Source: CAIWHR01 sp963816925 (GTDB lineage: Bacteria > Pseudomonadota > Gammaproteobacteria > Burkholderiales > Casimicrobiaceae). Taken from it: a stretch of DNA of 64,000 nucleotides. The notes under the pieces were generated by a model that was given only the letters and a program-made list of their open reading frames with translations, made no database searches and had not been told where the DNA came from. Of the stretch, positions 30,877-39,091 are shown piece by piece (the first letter of the stretch is position 1; every line of letters starts with the position of its first letter). Position numbers and translations under genes: made by a program. The stretch lies in NCBI GenBank assembly GCA_963816925.1, contig CAWFMY010000028.1, positions 62,001 to 126,000 on the forward strand, in the 5' to 3' direction.

Positions 30877-32061
30877 ATGTCCCCTTTCCGTTTCATCCTC
30901 GCCGCGGCCCTCGCCGCCGCCGTCGCGCTGCCCGTTGCCGCGCAGGCCGCTCCCGCCGCCGCGCGAGCCGCGACGCAGGCCGCTCCCGCCGCCGCGACAT
31001 TGGCGCCGCCGGCGATCGCGGCGCCTTCCTATCTGCTCCTCGATTTCGCGAGCGGTGCGGCGATCGTCGCGCAGAACGCGGACGAGCGGCGCGAGCCGGC
31101 GTCGCTCACCAAGCTCATGACCGCGTATCTCGTGTTCGCTGCATTGCGCGAAGGCAAGATCGTGCCGTCGCAGAGCGTCCCGGTCTCGGCCGCGGCGTGG
31201 CACGCGGAGGGCTCGCGGATGTTCATCGAACCGCGCCGCGCAGTGTCGGTCGACGAGCTCATGCGCGGGATGATCGTGCAGTCCGGCAACGACGCGTCGA
31301 TCGCGCTCGCGGAGCTGGTCGCGGGCAGCGAGGCGGCGTTCGTCGTGCGCATGAACGCCGAGGCGAAGCGCATGGGGCTCGCCGGCACGAACTTCGTCAA
31401 CGTCACCGGCCTCCCGCAGCCCGACCACTACTCGACCGCGCGCGACCTCGGCACGCTCGCCGCGGCGCTGATCCGGGACTTTCCCGATTACTACACGCTC
31501 TATTCGCTGAAGGAATTCCGCTACAACAACATCACGCAGCCCAACCGCAACCGGCTGCTCTGGATCGACCCGTACGTCGACGGCATGAAGACCGGCCACA
31601 CCGAGGCCGCGGGGTGGTGCCTCATCGCGTCGGCGAAGCGCGGCGAGCGGCGGCAGGTGTCGGTCGTGCTGGGCGCCGCGTCCGACGGCGCGCGCGCGAG
31701 CGAGAGCGAGAAGCTCCTCAACTACGGCTTCCTGGCGTTCGACACCGTGCACCTCTATCAATCGGGCGCGACCGTCGACACGCTTCGCGTCTGGAAAGGC
31801 GCACAGGACTCCGTTGCGGCCGGCTTCTTCGCCGACCAGTATCTGACCGTGCCGAAAGACAAGGCCCCGGCGTTGAAGCTTACGAGGACGGCGAACGAGC
31901 CGCTCGTCGCGCCGGTCGTCCAGGGCCAGAGGGTCGGAACCGTGACCATTGCGCTCGAGGGCAGGACGCTGGCCGAGTTGCCGCTCGTGGCGCTTGCCGA
32001 CGTGCCGGCCGCGAACATCTTCGGGCGCGCGTGGGACACGATCCGGCTGTGGTTCAAATGA
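30877..32061 (+). CDS. dacA: D-alanyl-D-alanine carboxypeptidase (penicillin-binding protein 5/6 type)
   Basis: Periplasmic DD-carboxypeptidase (394 aa) that trims the terminal D-Ala from peptidoglycan stem peptides. A signal peptide (FILAAALAAAVALPVAAQA) and an Ala-rich spacer precede the catalytic domain with the active-site SxxK in EPASLTKLMTAYLVF, SxN in VQSGNDASIALAE and KTG in DGMKTGHTEAAGWC. The C-terminal PBP5-type beta domain ends in an amphipathic membrane anchor (AANIFGRAWDTIRLWFK). Its stop overlaps the dat start (ATGA), so release of D-Ala and its transamination are encoded together. Confidence 0.95.
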   Translation: MSPFRFILAAALAAAVALPVAAQAAPAAARAATQAAPAAATLAPPAIAAPSYLLLDFASGAAIVAQNADERREPASLTKLMTAYLVFAALREGKIVPSQSVPVSAAAWHAEGSRMFIEPRRAVSVDELMRGMIVQSGNDASIALAELVAGSEAAFVVRMNAEAKRMGLAGTNFVNVTGLPQPDHYSTARDLGTLAAALIRDFPDYYTLYSLKEFRYNNITQPNRNRLLWIDPYVDGMKTGHTEAAGWCLIASAKRGERRQVSVVLGAASDGARASESEKLLNYGFLAFDTVHLYQSGATVDTLRVWKGAQDSVAAGFFADQYLTVPKDKAPALKLTRTANEPLVAPVVQGQRVGTVTIALEGRTLAELPLVALADVPAANIFGRAWDTIRLWFK

Positions 32062-32897
32062 CGGTGTATCTCAACGGCGCGTTTCTCCCCATCGAGGACG
32101 CGAAGATTTCCGTGCTCGACCGCGGATTCATCTTCGGCGACGGCGTCTACGAGTTCGTCCCCGTCTATGGCCGCAAGCCGTTCCGCCTGCCGCAGCATCT
32201 CGCCCGCCTGCAGCGCAGCCTCGACGGGATCGGTCTCGCGAACCCGCACACCGCGGGCGAATGGACGGCGATCGTCGCGGAACTGATCGCGCGGCAGCCC
32301 TACGACGACCAGGGCGTCTATTTGCAGCTGACGCGCGGCGTGGCAAAGCGCGACCACACGTTTCCGAAAGGTGTCGCGCCCACCGTCTTCATGATGAGCA
32401 ACCCGCTCACCACGCCGTCGGCCGAGCAGGTCGAGCGCGGCGTTGCGGTGGTCACCGCCGAGGACAACCGCTGGCGGCGCTGCGACCTCAAGACGATTTC
32501 ACTCATCGGCAACGTGCTGATGCGCCAGCTCGCAGCCGACGCGGGCGCGGTCGAGACGGTGATGTTCCGCGACGGCTGGCTCACCGAGGCGTCGGCGTCG
32601 AACGTGCTGATCGTGACGGGCGGCACCATCGTGGCGCCGCCGAAGGACACGCTGATCCTGCCGGGCATCACCTACGACGCAAGCGAGGAATTCGCGCGCG
32701 AGGCCGGGCTGCCGATCGAAATTCGCCCGGTGGCGAAGGCGGAAGCGCTCGCCGCGGACGAGATGTGGCTGTCCTCGTCGAGCAAGGAAGTGCTCGCGGT
32801 GACGACGCTCGACGGCCAGCCGTTCGCCGGCGGCGTTCCCGGCCCGCGCTTTCGGGCGATGTACGCGATCTTCCAGCGCGCGAAAAAAAGCCTATAG
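32058..32897 (+). CDS. dat: D-amino acid aminotransferase (PLP fold-type IV)
   Basis: A 279-residue class IV PLP aminotransferase related to D-alanine transaminase and branched-chain aminotransferase. It shows YLNGAFLPIEDAKISVLDRG at the start, the PLP lysine in RCDLKTISLIGNVLMRQ, and EASASNVLIV and LILPGITYDASEE around the cofactor phosphate site. It interconverts D-Ala and pyruvate with D-Glu. ATG 32058 overlaps the dacA stop. Its stop (TAG 32895-32897) lies within a CTATAG shared with the stop of the converging flavin-reductase gene. Branched-chain specificity cannot be fully excluded. Confidence 0.9.
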   Translation: MTVYLNGAFLPIEDAKISVLDRGFIFGDGVYEFVPVYGRKPFRLPQHLARLQRSLDGIGLANPHTAGEWTAIVAELIARQPYDDQGVYLQLTRGVAKRDHTFPKGVAPTVFMMSNPLTTPSAEQVERGVAVVTAEDNRWRRCDLKTISLIGNVLMRQLAADAGAVETVMFRDGWLTEASASNVLIVTGGTIVAPPKDTLILPGITYDASEEFAREAGLPIEIRPVAKAEALAADEMWLSSSSKEVLAVTTLDGQPFAGGVPGPRFRAMYAIFQRAKKSL

Positions 32898-33518
32898 CGA
32901 CGATCCGCATTTGGCGGTCGTTCCGTAACGGCCGTGGTGAAACACGAGGCCGACGCCGTTGCGGCGCTCGCAGGTTTCCACATGACCGATGAACAGCATG
33001 TGATCGCCGGCGCGATGCATCGCGTGATGGCGGCATTCGAACCACGCGATGCAGCCTTCGATCAGCGGCGCGTCGGCGGCGCCGAGGCGGAAGGAGACGC
33101 CGTCGAAGCGATCGGCATGGGGTCGCGAGAACTTGCGCGCGAGCTCGATTTGATCGTGCGCAAGCACATTGATCGCGTATCGCTCGGCGTTTTCGAAGGC
33201 GGCGAGATTCTCGGCCCGGCGATTCAAGCTCCAGACCACGAGCGGCGGGTCGAGCGACACCGAATTGAACGAATTCGCGGTGAAGCCGGCGTAGCGCCCG
33301 TCGGGGCGGCGTGCCGCGATCACCGTGACGCCGGTCGCGAATTGCGCCAGCGCATCGCGGAACTGGCGTTCGGTGAAGGCGACGGCGGAGGCTCCGGGTC
33401 GGTCGCGGGCGGCGGGAGGAGGCAAGAGGCGCGCCGCGCGAAGGCGGCTGGGGTGGGGAAAGCGCCGATGGTAGCAGCGCTGCGGCGTCGGGGGCGAAGC
33501 AAACCGTTCGCGGCGCAT
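32892..33518 (-). CDS. Flavin reductase family protein
   Basis: FMN-binding split-barrel reductase, probably the small NAD(P)H:flavin reductase partner of a flavin monooxygenase. The core is clear: FRDALAQFATGVTVIAARR, GFTANSFNSVSLDPPLVVWS, FAINVL-like YAINVLAHDQIELARKFS, and C-terminal HMLFIGHVETCERR. The start is uncertain: the only in-frame ATG is at 33518, giving a basic 45-residue extension unlike the family. The natural N-terminus (AFTERQFRDAL, near 33380) has no ATG, GTG or TTG, so a frameshift or alternative start is likely. No partner oxygenase is nearby. Confidence 0.75.
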   Translation of the reverse strand: MRRERFASPPTPQRCYHRRFPHPSRLRAARLLPPPAARDRPGASAVAFTERQFRDALAQFATGVTVIAARRPDGRYAGFTANSFNSVSLDPPLVVWSLNRRAENLAAFENAERYAINVLAHDQIELARKFSRPHADRFDGVSFRLGAADAPLIEGCIAWFECRHHAMHRAGDHMLFIGHVETCERRNGVGLVFHHGRYGTTAKCGSSL

Positions 33519-33610
33519 GGGTTCCGTCCCGCCGGCGGGTGCATTAGAATGAATCGGTTGTGGTCGGGTCTTCCGGGGTATCCGCCCGCCCTGCGTTCCA
33601 AACTGCGACG

Positions 33611-34825
33611 ATGTCCGAGCCCCTGCAAAAGATCATCGCGAGCCGCTACGGCGGGCGCGACCTGCCCGTCATGGTCGTGCTGCCGGACGGCGGCCGGGTG
33701 CCGCTATCCTCGTCGACCGAAGCCGAGATCATCGTCCGCACGTGGAAGGCACTGAAGGCGCTCGCGTCGCCGGAACTGGGGCGCCTTGCGCGCGCCTACG
33801 TGCAAAACGAGATCGACTTCACCGGCGGCGCGCGGCGGATCCTCGACATCACCGACGCGATGGTCGGGTCGGTCGCCCACGGCCACGAATCGCTGCGGGC
33901 GCGCTGGCGGACCTTCCGCAACCAGCATCGCAGCAACCGGAAGAACATCGCCCACCACTACGACGTTTCGGATGCGTTCTACCGGCTGTGGCTCGACCCG
34001 CGGATGGTCTATTCGTGCGCCTATTTCAGCGCGGATGGCGACACGCTCGCGGACGCGCAGGCGAAGAAGCTCGACCACATCTGCCGCAAGCTGCGCCTCG
34101 CACCCGGCGAGTCGTTCCTCGACATCGGCTGCGGCTGGGGCGGCCTCGTGTTCTGGGCCGCGCAGCACTACGGCGTCGAGGCGACGGGCATCACCCTTTC
34201 GCAGCACCAGTACGAGCACGTCACGCACGAGATCGCCGCGCGCGGGCTCGAAGGGCGCGTGCGGGTAAAGCTCCTCGACTACCAGGACCTGCCCGAGGGC
34301 GAGCTCTACGACAAGATCGCGAGCGTCGGGATGTTCGAGCACGTCGGCCCGCGCCGCTACCCCAGGTATTTCGGCAAGATCTACCGCCTGCTGAAGCCGG
34401 GCGGCTTTGTCATGAACCACGGGATCACGCTCAACGTCCTCGGCGCCGCGAGCCTCGGCAGCGGCATCGGCGATTTCGTCGAGGAATACGTGTTTCCCGG
34501 CGGGCAGCTCGCGCACGTCGCGCCGGTGATCGACGGCCTCGCGCGCGCGGGTCTCGAGCTCGTCGACGCCGAGTCGTTGCGCGAGCATTACGCGAAAACC
34601 CTTTGGTGCTGGCTCGACGGCCTGGAAGCGAATGCCGACGCCGCGCGCGCGGAAGTCGGCGAGGAGAAATTCCGGATCTGGCGCGTATACCTCGCCGGGT
34701 CGGCGCACGCCTTTGACCGCGGCTGGCTGTCGCTCTGGCAGCTGCTGGCGGGCAAGCCGATGCCCGATGGCGCCTTGCCCCACCCGCTGACGCGCGAGTA
34801 CATGTACGCGCGCGACGACGCCTGA
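33611..34825 (+). CDS. cfa: Cyclopropane-fatty-acyl-phospholipid synthase family methyltransferase
   Basis: A 404-residue SAM-dependent enzyme of the Cfa/mycolic-acid cyclopropane synthase family, acting on unsaturated acyl chains of membrane phospholipids. SAM motif I is FLDIGCGWGGLVFWAAQHYG; other family marks are NIAHHYDVSDAFYRLWLD, MVYSCAYFS, EHVGPRRYPRYFGKI and LREHYAKTLWCWLDGLE. Start ATG 33611 (MSEPLQKIIASRYGG) was preferred to the longer frame. The gene is intact and alone, between the flavin-reductase gene (divergent) and ybeD. Confidence 0.88.
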   Translation: MSEPLQKIIASRYGGRDLPVMVVLPDGGRVPLSSSTEAEIIVRTWKALKALASPELGRLARAYVQNEIDFTGGARRILDITDAMVGSVAHGHESLRARWRTFRNQHRSNRKNIAHHYDVSDAFYRLWLDPRMVYSCAYFSADGDTLADAQAKKLDHICRKLRLAPGESFLDIGCGWGGLVFWAAQHYGVEATGITLSQHQYEHVTHEIAARGLEGRVRVKLLDYQDLPEGELYDKIASVGMFEHVGPRRYPRYFGKIYRLLKPGGFVMNHGITLNVLGAASLGSGIGDFVEEYVFPGGQLAHVAPVIDGLARAGLELVDAESLREHYAKTLWCWLDGLEANADAARAEVGEEKFRIWRVYLAGSAHAFDRGWLSLWQLLAGKPMPDGALPHPLTREYMYARDDA

Positions 34826-34894
34826 GGCGGTCGCCAGCGACCCGCGGGTTGCGCGGGGTTGCGTTTCAGGCGGCGCGTCCTCATCTGGCGCAGG

Positions 34895-35188
34895 ATGGAA
34901 AACCTCATGCCGATCGCGCCTCCCGCCGCCGACGAATCGCCGCTCAAGTTCCCTTGCTCGTTCCCGATCAAGGTGATGGGGCGCGCGCAGGACGGCTTCG
35001 CGCAGGCGATCGTGGCGGTCGTCGCCAAGCACGCCGCGGACTTCGACCCCGCGACGCTGGAGATGCGCTCGTCGCGCGCCGGCAACTACCTGTCGGTCAC
35101 GGCGACGATCACCGCGACCTCGCGCGCGCAGCTGGACGACCTCTATCGCGACCTTTCCTCGCACCCGATGGTGACGATGGTGCTTTGA
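34895..35188 (+). CDS. ybeD: DUF493 family protein YbeD
   Basis: A 97-residue ACT-like small protein (DUF493/YbeD), found between dacA and lipB in many Proteobacteria; function unknown. It shows SPLKFPCSFPIKVMGRAQDG, a central MRSSRAGNYLSVTATITATS and the C-terminal LDDLYRDLSSHPMVTMVL. ATG 34895 or ATG 34907 could be the start; neither has a strong SD. Here a toxin-antitoxin pair has come between ybeD and lipB. Confidence 0.88.
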   Translation: MENLMPIAPPAADESPLKFPCSFPIKVMGRAQDGFAQAIVAVVAKHAADFDPATLEMRSSRAGNYLSVTATITATSRAQLDDLYRDLSSHPMVTMVL

Positions 35189-35241
35189 CCGGTCGCTCCG
35201 GGGGGCTCCCGCCGGGGCGGGGTTGACGATTGCTGGTTTCT

Positions 35242-35253
35242 ATAGCAAGCTAT
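35242..35253 (+). promoter_or_regulatory. Palindrome in the AT-rich leader of the antitoxin gene (candidate operator)
   Basis: ATAGC-AA-GCTAT forms a 12-base dyad in the only AT-rich stretch of the region (35221-35280), 28 bases before the antitoxin ATG. Xre-type antitoxins commonly bind such dyads to repress their own operon. TTGACG at 35223 is a possible -35. Assignment is by position. Confidence 0.4.
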
Positions 35254-35280
35254 TGCAAGTAATTTTGCTGTAGAAGCACG

Positions 35281-35673
35281 ATGTCCGCGAAAGCCTCCCG
35301 CGCCTCTGGCGTTCCGCAGCCCGCCACCGAAGCCGCCGTGCTGGCGAAGGCGACCGTGCGCGCGGCGCGCCTCCTCGAGCTGTCGCAGCGCGAGCTCGGG
35401 CGGATCCTCGGCGTCTCCGACGCAACCGCGTCCCGGCTCTTCGCGGGCCATTACGAGCTATCACGGGAGCGCGCGAAGGAGTGGGAGCTCGCGGTCCTGT
35501 TCGTCCGCCTGTTCCGCTCGCTCGACGTTCTCTGGGGTCACGAGGCGGCCGCGCGCACCTGGCTTGGCAGCGACAATCTCGCGCTTGCCGCCCGCCCGAT
35601 CGACCTCCTCGCCTCCGTCGAAGGCCTTGTCCGTGTCGTCAACTACCTGGACGGCGCGCGCGGTCGCGTCTAG
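35281..35673 (+). CDS. MbcA/ParS/Xre family antitoxin
   Basis: A 130-residue two-domain antitoxin. The N-terminal helix-turn-helix includes LLELSQRELGRILGVSDATA; the C-terminal DUF2384 (MbcA/ParS) toxin-binding domain includes RTWLGSDNLALAARPIDLLA and GLVRVVNYLDGA. It is expected to neutralise the RES toxin encoded immediately downstream by occluding its NAD+ site, and to repress the operon. ATG 35281 follows an AT-rich leader with a palindrome. The gene is intact and overlaps the probable start of the toxin. Confidence 0.9.
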   Translation: MSAKASRASGVPQPATEAAVLAKATVRAARLLELSQRELGRILGVSDATASRLFAGHYELSRERAKEWELAVLFVRLFRSLDVLWGHEAAARTWLGSDNLALAARPIDLLASVEGLVRVVNYLDGARGRV

Positions 35674-36412
35674 CGCGGCTGCGTTCGAGGGCGAGCTCTG
35701 GCGCGCCGTCGAGGCGCAGCACGTCGTGGCCACGACAGCGCTGGTCGACACGCTCGACGAGCAGCACACGCTGGAGCGCCTGCTCGAGGAGGGCAAACCC
35801 GCGATACCGTTGGCCGCGCGTCGCCTCCATTGGCTGCTGTTCACGCCTTTCCGCTATCCGCCGCCGCCCCGCGGCTCGCGGTTTCGCGGGCCGGCCGACC
35901 CGGGCGTTTTCTACGGGGCCGACGAAATCCGCACCGCGTGCGCGGAGCTCGGTTACTGGCGCTGGCGGCATTTGCAGGACTCGCCGGCGCTGGCGGCGAT
36001 GCCGACCAAGCCGCAGACGATTTTCCGGTCGCGCGTCGCGGCGACATGCGTGGATCTGCGGAAGCCGCCGTTCGTGCGCGACCGGGCGGCGTGGACCCGG
36101 CCCGACGATTATGCGGACTGCCAGCAATTTGCGCGTGTCGCGCGCGAGGTGGGCGTCGGCGCGATCCGCTACGAATCGGTGCGCGACCCGCGCGCAGGCG
36201 CCTGCGGCGCGGTGCTGTCGCCGGCGGCGTTTGCGGGGCGCGTGCCGCTGGAGCAGCAGACGTGGATGCTTTCCGTGACCCGCGATCGCGTCGTCTGGCA
36301 GCGAACCGGCGTGCTCCGCGATGCCGAATTCGAATTCGTGGCAGCGGCATGGCAGGGCGCGGGCATGCGGACGCGGGCACCGGCGCCGCGCGCGAGGCGC
36401 AAGCGCCCATGA
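35633..36412 (+). CDS. RES domain toxin (NAD+ phosphorylase family)
   Basis: About 259 residues. The RES fold is recognisable from ELWRAVEAQHVVATTALVDT, FRYPPPPRGSRFRGPADPG, VFYGADEIRTACAELGYWR, DYADCQQFARVAREVGVGAI and RYESVRDPRAGACGAVL; the conserved Arg, Tyr, Glu and Ser positions of the RES motif are present. Family members degrade intracellular NAD+ and arrest growth. No ATG fits; GTG 35633, inside the last 41 bases of the antitoxin gene, is the best start. The stop TGA 36410-36412 overlaps the lipB ATG at 36409, so toxin and lipB appear translationally coupled. Confidence 0.85.
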   Translation: MSSTTWTARAVASSAAAFEGELWRAVEAQHVVATTALVDTLDEQHTLERLLEEGKPAIPLAARRLHWLLFTPFRYPPPPRGSRFRGPADPGVFYGADEIRTACAELGYWRWRHLQDSPALAAMPTKPQTIFRSRVAATCVDLRKPPFVRDRAAWTRPDDYADCQQFARVAREVGVGAIRYESVRDPRAGACGAVLSPAAFAGRVPLEQQTWMLSVTRDRVVWQRTGVLRDAEFEFVAAAWQGAGMRTRAPAPRARRKRP

Positions 36413-37050
36413 AAGCAGCGGCTGCCGATGTCGTCACGCGCTCCCTCGGCCGCACCGACTACGAGGCCACGTGGCGGGCGATGCAGGCCTTCACGTCCGC
36501 GCGTACGGGCGCGACGCGCGACGAGATATGGCTGACGGAGCATCCGCCGGTCTATACGCTGGGATTGGCCGGGCGGCGCGAGCATTTGCTGCGGGACAAC
36601 GGCATCCCGGCGATCAAGGTCGACCGCGGCGGGCAGATCACGTATCACGGCCCCGGGCAGCTCGTCGCGTACCTCCTTTTCGATCTCAAGCGCCGGGGCG
36701 TCGGCATTCGCGCGCTGGTCCGGGCGATCGAGGCGAGCATAGTAGAATGGCTCGATTCGATGCGGATTTCCGCTTACGGAAAACCCGCGGCGCCGGGGGT
36801 GTACGTGATGGTGGCGGGAACGGAAGCGAAGATTGCCGCGTTGGGCCTCAAGGTGCGCAACGGCTGCACCTATCATGGCCTTGCGCTCAATGTCGCGATG
36901 GACCTCGCGCCGTTCTCCGACATCGATCCCTGCGGCTACAAAGGGCTCGCCGTGACGCAGCTTGCCGACCTCGGCGTCGTGCGCACGGTCGAGGAAGCGG
37001 GCGCGCAGCTCGCACCGATTCTCGCCGCGCGATTCACGGGGATGGCATGA
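36409..37050 (+). CDS. lipB: Octanoyl-[acyl-carrier-protein]:protein octanoyltransferase
   Basis: Transfers octanoate from acyl carrier protein to the lipoyl domains of GcvH, PDH and OGDH (213 aa). Motifs: TEHPPVYTLGLAGRREHLL, RGGQITYHGPGQLVAYLLFD, AKIAALGLKVRNGCTYHGLA (acyl-accepting cysteine in NGCTYHG and catalytic lysine in AKIAALG). The ATG overlaps the RES toxin stop; the gene's own stop overlaps the lipA ATG. All four genes from the antitoxin to lipA could therefore be one transcript. Confidence 0.95.
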   Translation: MKAAAADVVTRSLGRTDYEATWRAMQAFTSARTGATRDEIWLTEHPPVYTLGLAGRREHLLRDNGIPAIKVDRGGQITYHGPGQLVAYLLFDLKRRGVGIRALVRAIEASIVEWLDSMRISAYGKPAAPGVYVMVAGTEAKIAALGLKVRNGCTYHGLALNVAMDLAPFSDIDPCGYKGLAVTQLADLGVVRTVEEAGAQLAPILAARFTGMA

Positions 37051-38094
37051 GCGACGCCGGAATCAAGCAGACGGGCGCGGCGAAAACCTCCCGCATCCCG
37101 ATCAAGGTGATCGCCGCCGAGCGGCTGAAGAAGCCGGACTGGATCCGCGTGCGCGCGCCGTCGTCGCCGCGGTTCAATGAGATCAAGAAGATCCTGCGCG
37201 AGCATCGCCTGCACACGGTGTGCGAGGAAGCCTCGTGCCCGAACATCGGCGAATGCTTCAGCAAGGGCACCGCGACGTTCATGATCATGGGCGACATCTG
37301 CACGCGGCGCTGCCCGTTCTGCGACGTCGGCCACGGCCGCCCGCTGCCGCTCGATGCGGACGAGCCCTTCAATCTCGCGCAGACCATCGCCGCACTCGAG
37401 TTGCGCTACGTCGTGATCACGAGTGTCGACCGCGACGATCTTCGCGACGGCGGCGCGCAGCACTTCGTCGATTGCATCCGCGCGGTGCGCGAGCATTCGC
37501 CGGCCACGCAGATCGAGGTGCTGGTGCCGGATTTCCGGGGTCGCCTCGATCGCGCGCTCGACGTCCTTGCGCTTGCGCCGCCCGACGTGATGAACCACAA
37601 CCTGGAAACGGTGCCGCGCTTGTACAAGCAGGCGCGCCCCGGCTCGGATTACGCGCATTCGCTGAAGCTCCTCGCGGACTTCAAGGCGCGCTTCCCGGAA
37701 ATCCCCACCAAGTCGGGGCTGATGGTGGGGCTGGGCGAGACCGACGACGAGATTCTCGCGGTCATGCGCGACATGCGCGCGCACGCGATCGACATGCTGA
37801 CGCTCGGCCAGTATCTGCAGCCGACGGCCGGCCATCTACCCGTGCTGCGCTACGCCCATCCGGACACCTTCACGATGTTCGAACGCGAGGCCTATGCGAT
37901 GGGCTTCCGCCATGCCGCCGTGGGCGCGCTGGTGCGCTCGTCGTATCACGCCGACAAGCAGGCCGAGGGCGTTACCGTCGGGGATTCGCAGGACGTCCGG
38001 TCCAATCAGCGCATTGCCGCATTCGTCGTGCCGGGACGTCGGGACCGGTTGCAATGCGCCTCCCACCATGCTTCATCACCCCGGAAGGACGATC
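37047..38094 (+). CDS. lipA: Lipoyl synthase (3' end uncertain)
   Basis: Radical SAM enzyme inserting two sulfurs into octanoyl-lysine to make lipoyl groups. The auxiliary cluster motif is VCEEASCPNIGECFS, the SAM cluster CTRRCPFCDVGHG; MNHNLETVPRLYKQARPG, KSGLMVGLGETDDEILAVM and GALVRSSYHADKQAEG follow. Homologues end a few residues after HADxQA, but here no stop occurs in this frame until 38723 and none in any frame before 38222. I place the end at the next gene's start; the true stop has probably been lost by a nearby base change. ATG 37047 overlaps the lipB stop. Confidence 0.88.
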
Positions 38095-39044
38095 GTGCGA
38101 ATCAATTCTGCACTCAGTACCGCCGCAATCGCGTTTTCGTTGGCCGCCGGCTCGACGCCGGCCGGTGCCACCACGCAGCGGGCATTCGTCGCGACGTCGG
38201 GAAACGACGCCAACGCGTCGTTGAACTGCTCGCGGGTATCGCCGTGCCGCTCGTTCGCCATTGCGATCGGCGTGACCGATCCGGGCGGCTCGGTGGTCGT
38301 GCTCGATTCCGGCGGCTATGGCCCGGTCACCATCACCACAGCGGTCGCCATCATCGCCCCGCCCGGCGTGCATGCGGCGATAACGGCAACGACAGGGCAG
38401 CCGGGGATCGTCGTCAACGCGCCCGACGCATCGGTCACGCTGCGCGGCCTTTATCTGGAAGGCAAGGGAATTGGCTCCGACGGCATCCAGTTCAACGTGC
38501 GGGACAACTCGGCGTTGTCCGTGGAAAACGTCGTGGTCGACGGCTTCGCCGGCAACGGCCTCGCGATGAAGCGCGGGGTCGCGCTGGAACACTCGGAGCT
38601 GGTGGTGCAGGACAGCACGTTCCGCAACAATGGCGGCAGCGGCATCTATCTCACGAACGGCGACTATTTCATTCTTTTTCCGCGCGAGTCGATTCTCATC
38701 GAGAACACGCGCGTGACGCATAATGGGTACGGCATCGCCAGCGACGGCGGCATCTGCGCTCATTCGCAACAGCGTGGTCGCCGATGGCTCCAACCAGGGA
38801 ATCTGGGCGCGCGCGGCCGATGGCCCGACGCGGATCGTGGTCACGGGAACGGCGGTTTATCGCTGTCAGTATCGGCCTTCAGGTATCCAACGGCGGCATC
38901 ATCGAAATCGGTTCGTCGTCGGTCACCCACAACTACGTCGGGCGGTCGTGGATGGTTTGGGGATCGCTGATCAGCCGAACCGGAAATGTTTTCAGCGACA
39001 ATCCATTCAACGCTGCCTGGACTTCGACGATTCCGACGGAATAG
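38095..39044 (+). CDS. Secreted right-handed parallel beta-helix repeat protein (two frameshifts)
   Basis: About 315 residues when two inserted bases are removed (near 38755 and 38860). A signal peptide (ALSTAAIAFSLAAGSTPAGA) is followed by AFVATSGNDANASLNCS and VSPCRSFAIAIG, then repeats rich in N and G that form beta-helix coils (VVVLDSGGYGPVTITTAVAI, VVQDSTFRNNGGSGIYLTNG), ending FNAAWTSTIPTE. GTG 38095 was chosen because GGAAGGA (38083-38089) is ideally placed; ATG 38068 is an alternative. It is paralogous to the gene at 44796-45860, with the same N-terminal pattern. It may be an exported surface or polysaccharide-interacting protein; function unknown. Confidence 0.72.
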
Positions 39045-39091
39045 CGAGCGACCCCGCGACCGTCGAGGCCGCGAAGTCGACTGCGGTGCGG

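Noticed and set aside
33384..33518. Arginine-rich N-terminal extension of the flavin reductase
   Set aside because: It does not resemble the family and probably reflects a frameshift or missed start; kept only because no other in-frame start codon exists.
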